This document shows positions 44,086 to 52,657 of a DNA stretch of 64,000 nucleotides, in pieces; position 1 is the stretch's first letter, and every line of letters starts with the position of its first letter. The position numbers and the translations under genes are program-made. Location of the stretch: the IMG/VR virus record IMGVR_UViG_3300023184_000090, positions 1-64,000 of that record. One strand, written 5' to 3'. The notes beneath the pieces were generated by a model, which worked only from the letters and a program-made list of their open reading frames with translations, did no database searches and was not told the origin of the DNA. This DNA comes from a virus.

Positions 44086-44361
44086 ATGCCACGAGTTCTT
44101 GACACACACGGTAATGCGATACTTAGTATTGCGATTTGCGACCGTTGCAAGATGAAACGTGCATATGTCAACTTGGGTTCTGATCCGAACTTCCCCGGTT
44201 TACGTGTTTGTGACCAAGGTTGTAGAGATCAGTTTGACCCATACAGACTTCCGGCTAGGCAACCTGAAAAGATTGCCATTCGTTTCCCTCGTCCTGATGA
44301 TGATCTCACAGGTCAAGACAATCAGTCGCCTGCGTACCAAGGTAAGTACGGGCCGCCTTAA
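44086..44361 (+). CDS. Small zinc-binding protein
   Basis: 91 aa. CDRCKMKRAYVNLG near residues 18-31 and VCDQGCRDQFDPYRLPARQP near 41-60 give four Cys for one zinc. Such proteins occur widely between structural genes of aquatic phages. The ATG follows the connector stop by one base. Role unknown; perhaps tail assembly. Confidence 0.7.
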   Translation: MPRVLDTHGNAILSIAICDRCKMKRAYVNLGSDPNFPGLRVCDQGCRDQFDPYRLPARQPEKIAIRFPRPDDDLTGQDNQSPAYQGKYGPP

Positions 44362-44370
44362 AGGATCGAA

Positions 44371-46683
44371 ATGGCACAAGCAGGCTACACGCCCATACAA
44401 CTCTACTACTCGAACACCACAACCAATGCGCCGGCTGCGCTGGCTAACGGTGAGTTGGCAATTAATCAAGCAGACGGTAAACTTTTCTATAGAAACAGCT
44501 CAGGTGCCGTAACACAATTTAGTCTTACTTCAGTTACGACAATTAGTTTTGGTTCTACCGGCCTTACACCATCTACCGCAACATCAGGCGTTGTTAGCGT
44601 TGCAGGCACGTTAGCTGCTGGCTATGGCGGTACGAGCTTTAGCACGTATGCAGCTGGCGATCTTATTTACGCATCTGCAATAAATACGCTTGCTAAGTTA
44701 GCTGCAGGCACGAACGGGCACGTGCTTACACTCGCAGCAGGCGTGCCTACATGGGCGGCAGGTAGTGCCAGTGGCGTTACGACAATTAGTTTTGGTTCTA
44801 CCGGTCTTACTCCGTCTACTGCAACATCAGGCGCTGTTAGCGTTGCAGGCACGTTAGCGTTGGGCTATGGCGGAACAGGCTTTAGCACGTATGCAGCTGG
44901 CGATCTTATTTACGCATCTGCCGCAAACACTCTTGCTAAGCTGGCCGCAGGCACAAACGGATACGTGCTTACACTTGCAGCAGGTCTGCCTACATGGGCA
45001 GCAAGTACAGGCGGCGTAACTTCATTTAGCGCAGGCTCAACTGGTCTTACGCCAAATACTGCAACGACAGGAGCTATTTCTCTTGGGGGTACTCTAGGCT
45101 CTGCCTACGGAGGTACTGGGTTTACGGCATATGCAACTGGCGATCTTATTTATGCATCTGCAACAAACACACTTGCTAAGCTGGCTGCAGGCACAAATGG
45201 ATACGTGCTTACGCTTGCAGCAGGCGTGCCTACATGGGCCGCAGGCGGTAGTGGTGGCGTTACGACAATTAGTTTCGGCTCAACAGGACTTACGCCGAAC
45301 GTTGCAACAAGCGGCGCAGTCTCTGTTGCAGGCACATTGGCTGCCGGTTTTGGCGGCACAGGGCTAAGTGCATTTGCAATTGGCGACACCATGTATGCTT
45401 CGGCTACAACGCCTACGATTTCAAAGCTTGCAATTGGCACAGCCGGTCAAGTGATGACAGTAAACACGGGCGGTACTGCGCCTCAGTGGTCTGCGCAATC
45501 TACGCTTACAGCAGGCAAAGCTACTAATATTGCAGGCGGTGTTGCAGGCACGATGTTCTATAACACTGCTGCTGACACTACTACTAATCTTGCAATTGGG
45601 TCTGCATACAATATTTTAGGCGTTAACACAGGCGCCACTGCGCCTTCGTGGCAGACTTTGTCATCGCTTATTGACAATGCATTGTCAGCCAGCGCGCAAG
45701 GCTCGATACTTTATAGGGATACGTCGACATGGGTTGCATTAGCGCCTGGAACCAGCGGCTTATTTCTTAAGACAAACGGTGCATCAGCAAACCCTGCATG
45801 GGCAACGGCGTCTATCGCAGGCTGGACGTACGCTCAAAATACAGCAGTGCCGAATGCAACGAACAATGTTAGCTCACTAACTGTAAGCGCAACTTCAACG
45901 AATGCATTTGCAGCAATTGTGCCTAAAGGCACAGGTGGTCTTATTGGCGCGATTCCTGACTCAACAGCAGCAGGTGGCGATGTTAGAGGAACATATTCTG
46001 TTGACTTGCAATTCACAAGATCTGCATCAACAATGGTTGCAAGTGGCACTGATGCATCGCTTATCGGAGGTGCATCAAATACAGCATCAGCAACTGATTC
46101 AGCTGTCGTAGGCGGTAACAACAATAATGCAGGCGCGGCACAATCAGGTATCTTTGCAGGTGCTAGTAATAAAACAACAGGTGCTTATTCTGTTGTACTC
46201 GGTGGTAAGTTTGGTGATGATCGTGGGTTATCAGGTGCGATGGTTCAAAGTGCGGTTGCATCCGCTACTGTAGGGCAGTATCAAGCCCGAAGAACTCAGT
46301 TAGCTGCTGCAACTACTGATGCAACAGCCACTAGAATGACCACAGACATTACAGCTGCTTCAAGTACAAATCAGCTTAACTTGGCTGCAAATACTGCGTT
46401 TGCTTTTGCAGGAATAGTCGTTGCAGGTGTTACCACAGCTGGTAATGCTAAGGCATGGAATTTCAGAGGTCTTATTAAGCGAGGCGCAGGTGTTGGAACA
46501 ACGGCAATTGTGGGCACAGTGGCTGTTAATATTGACGCCGCTGACACAGGCGCATCAACATGGACAATTGCAGTAACTGCGGATACGACAAACGGAACTC
46601 TTGCAGTAACTGCAACAGGTCAAGCCGCTACTAGTATTAAGTGGACTTGCGTTATTACATCATCTGAAGTAGTGACGACATAA
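44371..46683 (+). CDS. Tail fibre protein 1 with tandem repeats
   Basis: 770 aa; AAAGGATCGAA before ATG. N-terminal ~55 residues (QLYYSNTTTNAPAALANGEL) are the usual fibre attachment segment. Four ~80-residue repeats follow (about 54-376), each with ISFGSTGLTP, GTLAxGYGGTGFS, GDLIYASAxNTLAKL and YVLTLAAGxPTW. Then comes a trimeric-adhesin-like head (SASTMVASGTDASLIGG, NAGAAQSGIFAGASN) and a C-terminal domain (AKAWNFRGLIKRG) shared with the next three genes. Binds the host surface. Confidence 0.85.
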   Translation: MAQAGYTPIQLYYSNTTTNAPAALANGELAINQADGKLFYRNSSGAVTQFSLTSVTTISFGSTGLTPSTATSGVVSVAGTLAAGYGGTSFSTYAAGDLIYASAINTLAKLAAGTNGHVLTLAAGVPTWAAGSASGVTTISFGSTGLTPSTATSGAVSVAGTLALGYGGTGFSTYAAGDLIYASAANTLAKLAAGTNGYVLTLAAGLPTWAASTGGVTSFSAGSTGLTPNTATTGAISLGGTLGSAYGGTGFTAYATGDLIYASATNTLAKLAAGTNGYVLTLAAGVPTWAAGGSGGVTTISFGSTGLTPNVATSGAVSVAGTLAAGFGGTGLSAFAIGDTMYASATTPTISKLAIGTAGQVMTVNTGGTAPQWSAQSTLTAGKATNIAGGVAGTMFYNTAADTTTNLAIGSAYNILGVNTGATAPSWQTLSSLIDNALSASAQGSILYRDTSTWVALAPGTSGLFLKTNGASANPAWATASIAGWTYAQNTAVPNATNNVSSLTVSATSTNAFAAIVPKGTGGLIGAIPDSTAAGGDVRGTYSVDLQFTRSASTMVASGTDASLIGGASNTASATDSAVVGGNNNNAGAAQSGIFAGASNKTTGAYSVVLGGKFGDDRGLSGAMVQSAVASATVGQYQARRTQLAAATTDATATRMTTDITAASSTNQLNLAANTAFAFAGIVVAGVTTAGNAKAWNFRGLIKRGAGVGTTAIVGTVAVNIDAADTGASTWTIAVTADTTNGTLAVTATGQAATSIKWTCVITSSEVVTT
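44533..45500 (+). repeat. Four ~240-bp tandem repeats within tail fibre gene
   Basis: Units start at 44533, 44776, 45016 and 45259 (period 240-243, always a multiple of three). Copies 1 and 2 are very close; copy 3 diverges at its start; copy 4 diverges in its second half. The period preserves the reading frame, so copy number can change by recombination to alter fibre length. Confidence 0.85.
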
Positions 46684-46684
46684 C

Positions 46685-47818
46685 ATGCCAATCACACTAC
46701 AAAACCCAGGGGCTGCAGCATCTGTTGGTAAGTTTACGATGTCGCCTGCAACAACAGGCTCATACACGCTTACGTTTCCTGCGTCTGACGGAACTGCAAA
46801 TCAAGCACTTACGTTTAACACAAGCGGCGTAGGCGCATGGACGACGATAACGCCGCCTACGACAACAGGGTGGACATTTTCATTGTCTTCAACAGGCACT
46901 AATGCTACTGTTAACGTCATGTCTATGACGCCATCTGGCGGAACTGCAAGCCAAGCCTGGTGCGTTGTGCAAAAGGGCGGTAGTAGCTCTATGCTTGCTT
47001 TATCAGTCCCGGATGGGACTGCAGCAGGCGGCAATGCCAGAGGGTATGGTTCATTAGATCTTCAGATGGGTAGAGCATCGGCAACCCAAGTTGCGTCGGG
47101 TGGTTTTTCTTATATCTTAGGCGGCTACGGTAATACTGCAGGAAATAATGCCTACATTCTAGGCGGGTATCTTAACTCATGTGGCATAACCCAAGGCAAT
47201 AACGGTGTTGTCGCAGGTGGGTCAAACAACAATGTTAATAATACCAATACTGCAATTTTGTGTGGTGACAATAATCTTACAGGTGGAACAGCAGGAACCA
47301 CAGCCGCCCAAGCCTTCTCTGTTATTGTGAACGGTAGATATGCGACCACTAGATCGCAGGCTTGTACAACTGTATGGGGCTCTTGCAACTTTAATGGCAC
47401 CACTCAGGGTGCTGCACAAATAGTTTCGCACAGGCTGTATCAGAACTTCGTGGGCGCAACCTCTGGTATTATGCGAGGTGGCGTACAAGCAACGTCTGTA
47501 TACACTAACAACAATTGCATAGTTGTTGCGCCTAGCATGACATATGCCTTCTATGGTGACGTAACTTGTACCACAACAGCAGGTGCTGATTGCAAAACGT
47601 GGAAAGTCACTGGCTTAATTAGACGACCGACAGCAGGCGTGCCAACATTCGTAGGTACGCCTACAGTAACTGACATGTATTCTTCGGCAGGACTTACGGG
47701 GACAACAGTCATAACTGTTGTGACAAATAGCACAGATCAGTTCACGATTAATGCAACATCAGGGACTGCAACTGAAACTCGCTGGTTTGCCCATATCTGG
47801 ACAGTAGAGGTGTACTAA
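46685..47818 (+). CDS. Tail fibre protein 2
   Basis: 377 aa. N-terminus (ITLQNPGAAASVGKFTMSPA, then TYxLTFPASDGTANQALTF) is a short attachment region. A left-handed adhesin head follows (QVASGGFSYILGGYGNTAGN, NGVVAGGSNNNVNNTNTAIL), then the shared C-terminal beta domain (DCKTWKVTGLIRR). One base separates it from fibre 1. No tandem repeats. It could be an alternative receptor binder or part of a heteromeric fibre. Confidence 0.8.
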   Translation: MPITLQNPGAAASVGKFTMSPATTGSYTLTFPASDGTANQALTFNTSGVGAWTTITPPTTTGWTFSLSSTGTNATVNVMSMTPSGGTASQAWCVVQKGGSSSMLALSVPDGTAAGGNARGYGSLDLQMGRASATQVASGGFSYILGGYGNTAGNNAYILGGYLNSCGITQGNNGVVAGGSNNNVNNTNTAILCGDNNLTGGTAGTTAAQAFSVIVNGRYATTRSQACTTVWGSCNFNGTTQGAAQIVSHRLYQNFVGATSGIMRGGVQATSVYTNNNCIVVAPSMTYAFYGDVTCTTTAGADCKTWKVTGLIRRPTAGVPTFVGTPTVTDMYSSAGLTGTTVITVVTNSTDQFTINATSGTATETRWFAHIWTVEVY

Positions 47819-48996
47819 TGGCAATACAGTTTGACCAAACAGGAACAGGCACATTAGTGCTTAAACCGCCTGCATCAAGCACTTATACTGTTACGTGGAC
47901 ATTTCCTAGCGCTGTGTCTGCAGTTGCAGCAGGCGCCATGGTGAGCAGTGGGTCGACGTCAAACACTTTCACTTTTGCAACAGCGACGCCGGACGCAGGC
48001 TGGACGTACGCTTTAAACGCCAATGCCACTAACACAACCGTTAATGTTAGCGCAATCACTGCATCAGGCGGGACCACAAGTCAGTCTCCTATTATAGCGC
48101 CTAGAGGCGCAAACGGCTATCTTGTATTTGGGTATGTGCCTGATGGGACAACCACAGGTGGCAATGCGCGTGGTGCAGGGTCTGTTGAAATGTGCCCAGG
48201 GGGTACTCTGAATAGTGCAGATTCAGTTGCGTCTGGTGCGTACTCTGTAATGATTGCATCAAAAGCCGCTGGCGGAACAGGTGCATACAGTGTTAGCATA
48301 TCAAACACTAACCTGACCGGAACTAGTGGTCAGTACAGTGTTTCAATATGCAATGACGGAACTACAAGCTTTGAAGGCGGAAACGGCTATAACTATGGTC
48401 TTTCTATCGGTGTGACAGCAGGCGGTCCGGCAGGTAATTACTCAACTCAGTTTATGGGTGGGTTTATGTCATGGGGCGCTGCTAAAGATCACACATATGG
48501 GCAAAGCTGTAACACAAGCACTGCTGCAGGTCAGTATGACGGGTATGGGTTCTTTAGAATGCATCCGTTGGTAAGTCAGACGACAGGCGCTGTGTCTTCC
48601 ATTATGAGCTCTACTAACGACAACTTAACAACAGCTGGCGACACTAACGTAATTAATATTGCATCAACGAACGCTTTTTCTACAAGGTCGTCTGCACAAA
48701 TAGATGCTATTGTAGTCGCCACTGAACAAGGCACAGGCGCTATTGCAAAGTCATGGTCTGTGACTGCATATGCGTACCTTAACGCCAGTAGAAATACAGT
48801 GCTTGTAGGCAGCACGTGGACTACATTGTACAATGATACTTCTGCATCAACATGGCCGACGCCAACAATAACTGCCGTTGCTCAGTCAGGTAGCGTAACT
48901 TGGTCAGGCGTTACTATTACTGTCACAGGAGTTGCAAGCGTTTCAATTGACTGGTTATGTAAGTTTGACATAGTTGTCGGAAGGTCTCAAGCATAA
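47818..48996 (+). CDS. Tail fibre protein 3
   Basis: 392 aa. Start overlaps the stop of fibre 2 (TAATG). Same layout: short lead (IQFDQTGTGTLVLKPPASST), PDGTTTGGNARGAGSVEMCP as link, adhesin-like head with GAYSV repeats and the C-terminal domain (IAKSWSVTAYAYLNASRNTV). The head differs most among the four genes, as expected where receptors are contacted. Confidence 0.8.
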   Translation: MAIQFDQTGTGTLVLKPPASSTYTVTWTFPSAVSAVAAGAMVSSGSTSNTFTFATATPDAGWTYALNANATNTTVNVSAITASGGTTSQSPIIAPRGANGYLVFGYVPDGTTTGGNARGAGSVEMCPGGTLNSADSVASGAYSVMIASKAAGGTGAYSVSISNTNLTGTSGQYSVSICNDGTTSFEGGNGYNYGLSIGVTAGGPAGNYSTQFMGGFMSWGAAKDHTYGQSCNTSTAAGQYDGYGFFRMHPLVSQTTGAVSSIMSSTNDNLTTAGDTNVINIASTNAFSTRSSAQIDAIVVATEQGTGAIAKSWSVTAYAYLNASRNTVLVGSTWTTLYNDTSASTWPTPTITAVAQSGSVTWSGVTITVTGVASVSIDWLCKFDIVVGRSQA

Positions 48997-50138
48997 TGGC
49001 AATTCAGATCGACAACACAAATTCAGGCGTACTAACGTTAACAACAGACTCAAGCGCAGGCGCTACGCTTACTCTGCCTACTGTATTTGGTGAAGTAAAC
49101 CAATGGGTAAAGACAGACGGGTCTGGCACTTTGTATTTTGGTGGGTCTTTGTCTGGTGCAGGTACATACTTAGCCACTGCAGCGCCTAATGCTACGATTA
49201 ATGCGTCTGTCATACAAGCAGGCGGGATTAGCCCTAGCGTTGCAATTAACTGGGCTACAAAAGGAACTGACGGCTATTACACATGGGTTATCCCAGATAG
49301 CACTTCGTCTACTGCAGGAAATGCCAGAGGCCCGTATTGCGTAGACTTTTCTACAGCGTCAGGAAATGCTAGAACAGGCACTGCATATGTTGCAAGTGGC
49401 TATCAAAACGTACTTCTTGGTTATCTAACAGGCATTCTTAACACTGGTACAACATGTAAGCTAAATTTCGTTTCAGGTAATGCCGCAGTTATAAGTTCAT
49501 CGACCGGGGCAATGACAAATTCTGCCATACTGGGCGGAAATACTATAACAGCGGTTATCGGTGCATTAAGCACTCCGCCTTCGTTTACGGCAGTTATTGC
49601 TTGCGACACCGTGGCAAATGTCAGTAACTCTTATAGTGTTTTACTGGGCGTTACTGCAGGAGGATCTCAAGGCACGTACAGTGAGTCATACACGCTTTTT
49701 CTAGGCGCTTACTCTTTTAGCAGTGGTTTTCATTGCGCAAGAAGAAAGACGATGGTTACATTTACAACAAACGCAACAGCTAAACCACTAACGTCTGACG
49801 GATCAAGTGCTACAACTGCAACTAATTGTGTAAGAATAGGGCTTAACAGTGGCGCCGGTTACACAGTTACAGTAGTTGCATCTTGCAACACAGGCACAAA
49901 CTTTAAATCATGGTCAATTACAGGAAATGTAAGATGCGGTGCAACGGCTGGAACTGCTGTGTCTGTAGGCTCTACTGTCACAGTAAACAATCAAACGGGC
50001 ACTAATGCTGCATCATGGGTTGTAGCAGCTGCAATAGACACGACACTGCCTGCTCTTCTTATTAACGTGACTGGAACGGCTTCAACAAACGTTTGCTGGA
50101 GCGCCATGGTTGAGATGGACGAAGCTAGGTTTAACTAA
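48996..50138 (+). CDS. Tail fibre protein 4
   Basis: 380 aa. Overlaps fibre 3 by one base. Opens IQIDNTNSGVLTLTTDSSAG, has the PDSTSSTAGNARGPYCVDFS link, then a beta-helical head and the same C-terminal domain (NFKSWSITGNVRCGATAGTA). Last of the four paralogues; followed by the lysis region. Confidence 0.8.
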   Translation: MAIQIDNTNSGVLTLTTDSSAGATLTLPTVFGEVNQWVKTDGSGTLYFGGSLSGAGTYLATAAPNATINASVIQAGGISPSVAINWATKGTDGYYTWVIPDSTSSTAGNARGPYCVDFSTASGNARTGTAYVASGYQNVLLGYLTGILNTGTTCKLNFVSGNAAVISSSTGAMTNSAILGGNTITAVIGALSTPPSFTAVIACDTVANVSNSYSVLLGVTAGGSQGTYSESYTLFLGAYSFSSGFHCARRKTMVTFTTNATAKPLTSDGSSATTATNCVRIGLNSGAGYTVTVVASCNTGTNFKSWSITGNVRCGATAGTAVSVGSTVTVNNQTGTNAASWVVAAAIDTTLPALLINVTGTASTNVCWSAMVEMDEARFN

Positions 50139-50158
50139 TTTTTAACAAGGAGTGAAAG

Positions 50159-50338
50159 ATGGACAAAGTAACAATTTCAATGAGCTTGGCAAATGAATTG
50201 CTTGGGTACTTAGGCAAAAAGCCTTACGAGGAAGTGTTTCAGATCATTGACAAGTTTCAGAAAGAACATCAATCAGCAGTGCAAGAAGCAAATTCGCCTG
50301 TGTCTGATGCTGTCATTGTAGATCAGCCGCAAGAGTAA
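50159..50338 (+). CDS. 59-aa helical protein before the lysis cassette
   Basis: Starts MDKVTISMSLANELLGYLGK, with AAGGAGTG before the ATG. Helical first half, Asp/Gln/Glu-rich tail. It ends 4 bases before the AUU start of the next gene and so may drive that gene's translation by coupling. No family recognised. Confidence 0.65.
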   Translation: MDKVTISMSLANELLGYLGKKPYEEVFQIIDKFQKEHQSAVQEANSPVSDAVIVDQPQE

Positions 50339-50342
50339 CCGT

Positions 50343-50912
50343 ATTGATCCAGTAACGGCATTTGCCCTGTGTAAAGGGGCATATGAAGGCATAAAAGGTT
50401 GCGTTGCCATCTACCAAGACCTGAAGAAAACCGGGTCTGATCTATCAAAGATCACGGGTGAAGTTGGCGGAGCATTATCGGGGTTTTTCAAGGGTCAGGC
50501 AGAACTTGAGGCAGGCCATGAAAAAACAGAAGTTCAGCGGGAAGAAAACAAGCGCAAAGGAATCAAAGACGATCTAGCCAGTCAAGCCATAGACAATGTA
50601 ATGTATCTGCGGCAGACCAAACAGTTTTACGCCGACTTAGAGAGAATGGTGCGCTGGGAGATGGGACAACCCGATCTTTGGCGTGAATTCGTGAATGAGT
50701 ATCAGCGGCTGTTGGATCAAAAATCCGAAGATGCGGCAAGAGAATTGCACAAGAAAAGAGTGGCTGAATGGCGGCGACGAAGATTAAAAAGCAAAATCCT
50801 GGGCAGGACGCTGGAAACGATAGGGGTGGTATTCGTGGTCGTGTATTTGATATGCCTAATGTGGATGATCAGTCTTCATCGTCAGGATCGTTTGGATACC
50901 TTCTTGTCCTAG
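50343..50912 (+). CDS. DPVTAF-type membrane-anchored protein with apparent AUU start
   Basis: 189 aa. The frame is open only from 50322, and contains no ATG, GTG or TTG until 50601, yet residues DPVTAFALCKGAYEGIKGC right after an ATT at 50343 look like the N-terminus of a known phage family that begins MDPVTAF. I therefore take ATT as start. Central helical region; C-terminal basic segment RRRRLKSKILG, then a membrane helix (residues ~165-183). Located at the head of the lysis cassette; role unknown. Confidence 0.6.
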   Translation: MDPVTAFALCKGAYEGIKGCVAIYQDLKKTGSDLSKITGEVGGALSGFFKGQAELEAGHEKTEVQREENKRKGIKDDLASQAIDNVMYLRQTKQFYADLERMVRWEMGQPDLWREFVNEYQRLLDQKSEDAARELHKKRVAEWRRRRLKSKILGRTLETIGVVFVVVYLICLMWMISLHRQDRLDTFLS

Positions 50913-51082
50913 TGCTATTTGCGCTAGTGTTTGTGCTAATGTTGCCGTTGATTGGGTTGATGTATGTAGACACCATGGTGGTGAAACGTGAGGCAAAAGC
51001 ACAAATGGAGAAAACAGAAAAACTCCAAAAGCAAATTGAAGCTGAAAGGAAAAAAGATGGAAACCTTACTCAATCTCCTTAA
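50768..51082 (+). CDS. Nested membrane/coiled-coil protein, possible spanin-like lysis protein
   Basis: 104 aa if started at 50768, or 76 aa from the ATG at 50852 (MPNVDDQSSSSGSFGYLLVL). It overlaps the upstream gene in another frame. One strong membrane helix (FGYLLVLVLFALVFVLMLPL) is followed by a charged coiled coil (KREAKAQMEKTEKLQKQIEA). That layout resembles inner-membrane spanins, but no lipoprotein partner is visible, so it may instead be a holin partner. The shorter start is closer to the topology of relatives I remember. Confidence 0.55.
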   Translation: MAATKIKKQNPGQDAGNDRGGIRGRVFDMPNVDDQSSSSGSFGYLLVLVLFALVFVLMLPLIGLMYVDTMVVKREAKAQMEKTEKLQKQIEAERKKDGNLTQSP

Positions 51083-51551
51083 AGGCGCAGCGCCAGGACT
51101 GGCAACCATTGTGGCTGGCCCGTTGGGTGGCATGGCTGTCAAAGCCATTGCTGACAAGCTGGGCGTTTCTGACAGCGTAGAGGCCATTACCCAAGCCATG
51201 CAAGCAGACCCAGAGGCGGCACAAAAGCTGGCAGAGATTGACCTAAAACAATTTCAGTTAGAAAACGATGATCGCGCCAGCGCCCGGCATATGCAAGAAA
51301 CGGCACTCCAACAAGAATCTTGGTTTGCCAAAAATTTTCTTTATTTGTTTACCGCCACTTGGTCAATCTTTGCAATGGTTTTTTTTGCTATGGCATCGTT
51401 CTACTCTATACCAGAGGCCAACACCCGCATTGTCGATACCATCATTGGTGTGCTAATTGGCACAGTTTTGACTGGATTCTTTAACTTCTTTTTTGGTTCA
51501 TCCAAGGGAAGCAAAGATAAAACCGATGCGCTTGTAAAGGGTTTGAAATGA
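51057..51551 (+). CDS. Holin-like 3-TM protein
   Basis: 164 aa from METLLNLLKGAAPGLATIVAG; GAAAGGAAAAAAG lies upstream. A hydrophobic amphipathic N-terminal stretch (residues ~8-32), then a helical linker, then two strong membrane helices (~95-118 and ~128-150), ending in GSSKGSKDKTDALVKG. This resembles the 3TM holin group of gene transfer agents and phages, which open the inner membrane for the endolysin. The endolysin start overlaps its stop. Confidence 0.75.
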   Translation: METLLNLLKGAAPGLATIVAGPLGGMAVKAIADKLGVSDSVEAITQAMQADPEAAQKLAEIDLKQFQLENDDRASARHMQETALQQESWFAKNFLYLFTATWSIFAMVFFAMASFYSIPEANTRIVDTIIGVLIGTVLTGFFNFFFGSSKGSKDKTDALVKGLK

Positions 51552-51976
51552 ACCTATCAACCCATTTCACTTTGGAAGAACTGACAATCACAGATCATCG
51601 GGAACTGGAGAACACACCAAATGAAACTGAACTTGCAAACCTTAAAAGATTGGCTGAATTCCTTGAAACAGTCAAAACTGTACTTGGCGGCAAGCCGATC
51701 ATGGTTAACAGTGCGTTCCGCTCTAAAGCGGTCAACGACGCGGTAGGTTCCAAGGATACCAGTCAACACAGAACAGGGTGTGCTGCCGACATTCGTGTCC
51801 CAGGCATGACCCCGGATGAAGTGGTTAAAGCCATCATTTCAGCCGAGCTGTACTACGACCAGGTGATTCGAGAGTTTGATCGCTGGACTCATGTGTCAAT
51901 ACCTAACACAAGCGGCTTGCAGTCTAGAAAACAAGCCTTAATTATTGACAGATCCGGTACACGAATGTATGCTTAG
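51548..51976 (+). CDS. Peptidase M15 endolysin
   Basis: 142 aa. M15_3-type L-Ala-D-Glu / D-Ala endopeptidase: SAFRSKAVNDAVGSKDTSQH near residues 57-76, HRTGCAADI with His and Asp ligands near 76-84, and WTHVSI with the last His near 116. Cuts the peptide crosslinks of peptidoglycan at the end of infection. No signal peptide, so it needs the holin encoded just before. Overlaps the holin stop by ATGA. Confidence 0.9.
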   Translation: MNLSTHFTLEELTITDHRELENTPNETELANLKRLAEFLETVKTVLGGKPIMVNSAFRSKAVNDAVGSKDTSQHRTGCAADIRVPGMTPDEVVKAIISAELYYDQVIREFDRWTHVSIPNTSGLQSRKQALIIDRSGTRMYA

Positions 51977-51979
51977 TCA

Positions 51980-51985
51980 TATAAT
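51980..51985 (+). promoter_or_regulatory. Possible internal late promoter (-10 TATAAT)
   Basis: A perfect TATAAT just after the endolysin stop and ~37 bases before the adaptor gene. No good -35 at the right distance (GTACAC at 51957), so it is only a candidate for a separate tail-gene transcript. Confidence 0.3.
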
Positions 51986-52021
51986 GGCGGACAGGACTAG
52001 ACCCTAAAGGAGACACTGTCG

Positions 52022-52657
52022 ATGGCCACAGCATCAGTGATGACTTATGATAGTCTAGTCGAGAACATTCAGTCATACCTAGAGCGCACTGATACAGCAA
52101 CTATTGAAAAGATACCGCTGTTCATTATGCTAGCCGAGCAAGTGATTGCTTCGCAAATCAAGTTTCTAGGCAATCTTACAGTCAATACAAGTACCATGGT
52201 CATAGGTACGTCGATTGTTCAAAAGCCTGCCAGGTGGCATAAAACCGTATCGATGAACATCACTGTTGCAGGTGTTCGTCAGCCTGTGCTTCTTCGTAAG
52301 TATGAATACATCAGGAACTACTGGCCTAACCCTGCATTAACCGGGACGCCTTTGTATTATTGCGACTACGATTACACGAACTGGCTGATCTGCCCCACAC
52401 CTGACGCGGCTTACAATTTTGAAGTGCTTTACTATGATAGATCACAACCGTTAGATTCTAGTAATCAGACAAACTGGTTTACGATTTATGCACCACAAGC
52501 ATTGTTGTACGGTTCACTTTTGCAAGCAATGCCATTCTTAAAGAATGATCAACGACTTGCATTCTTTCAGCAACAATACGATCTTGTCATGTCAACGCTT
52601 ACTACTGAAGATAAGCTGCGCATTGCTGATCGTCAAGCCATAGCGGTGGATTCATGA
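52022..52657 (+). CDS. SU10-type adaptor (head-tail connector) protein
   Basis: 211 aa; AAAGGAGACACTGTCG before ATG. Opens MTYDSLVENIQSYLERTDT and IPLFIMLAEQVIASQIKFLG, features of adaptor proteins of phage SU10 and relatives, which sit below the portal and join it to the short tail. Ends in DKLRIADRQAIAVDS. Overlaps the next gene by ATGA. Confidence 0.75.
   Translation: MATASVMTYDSLVENIQSYLERTDTATIEKIPLFIMLAEQVIASQIKFLGNLTVNTSTMVIGTSIVQKPARWHKTVSMNITVAGVRQPVLLRKYEYIRNYWPNPALTGTPLYYCDYDYTNWLICPTPDAAYNFEVLYYDRSQPLDSSNQTNWFTIYAPQALLYGSLLQAMPFLKNDQRLAFFQQQYDLVMSTLTTEDKLRIADRQAIAVDS

Noticed and set aside
44371-50138. Diversity-generating retroelement acting on the fibre genes
   Set aside because: No reverse transcriptase gene and no template/variable repeat pair with A-directed changes could be found in the window.
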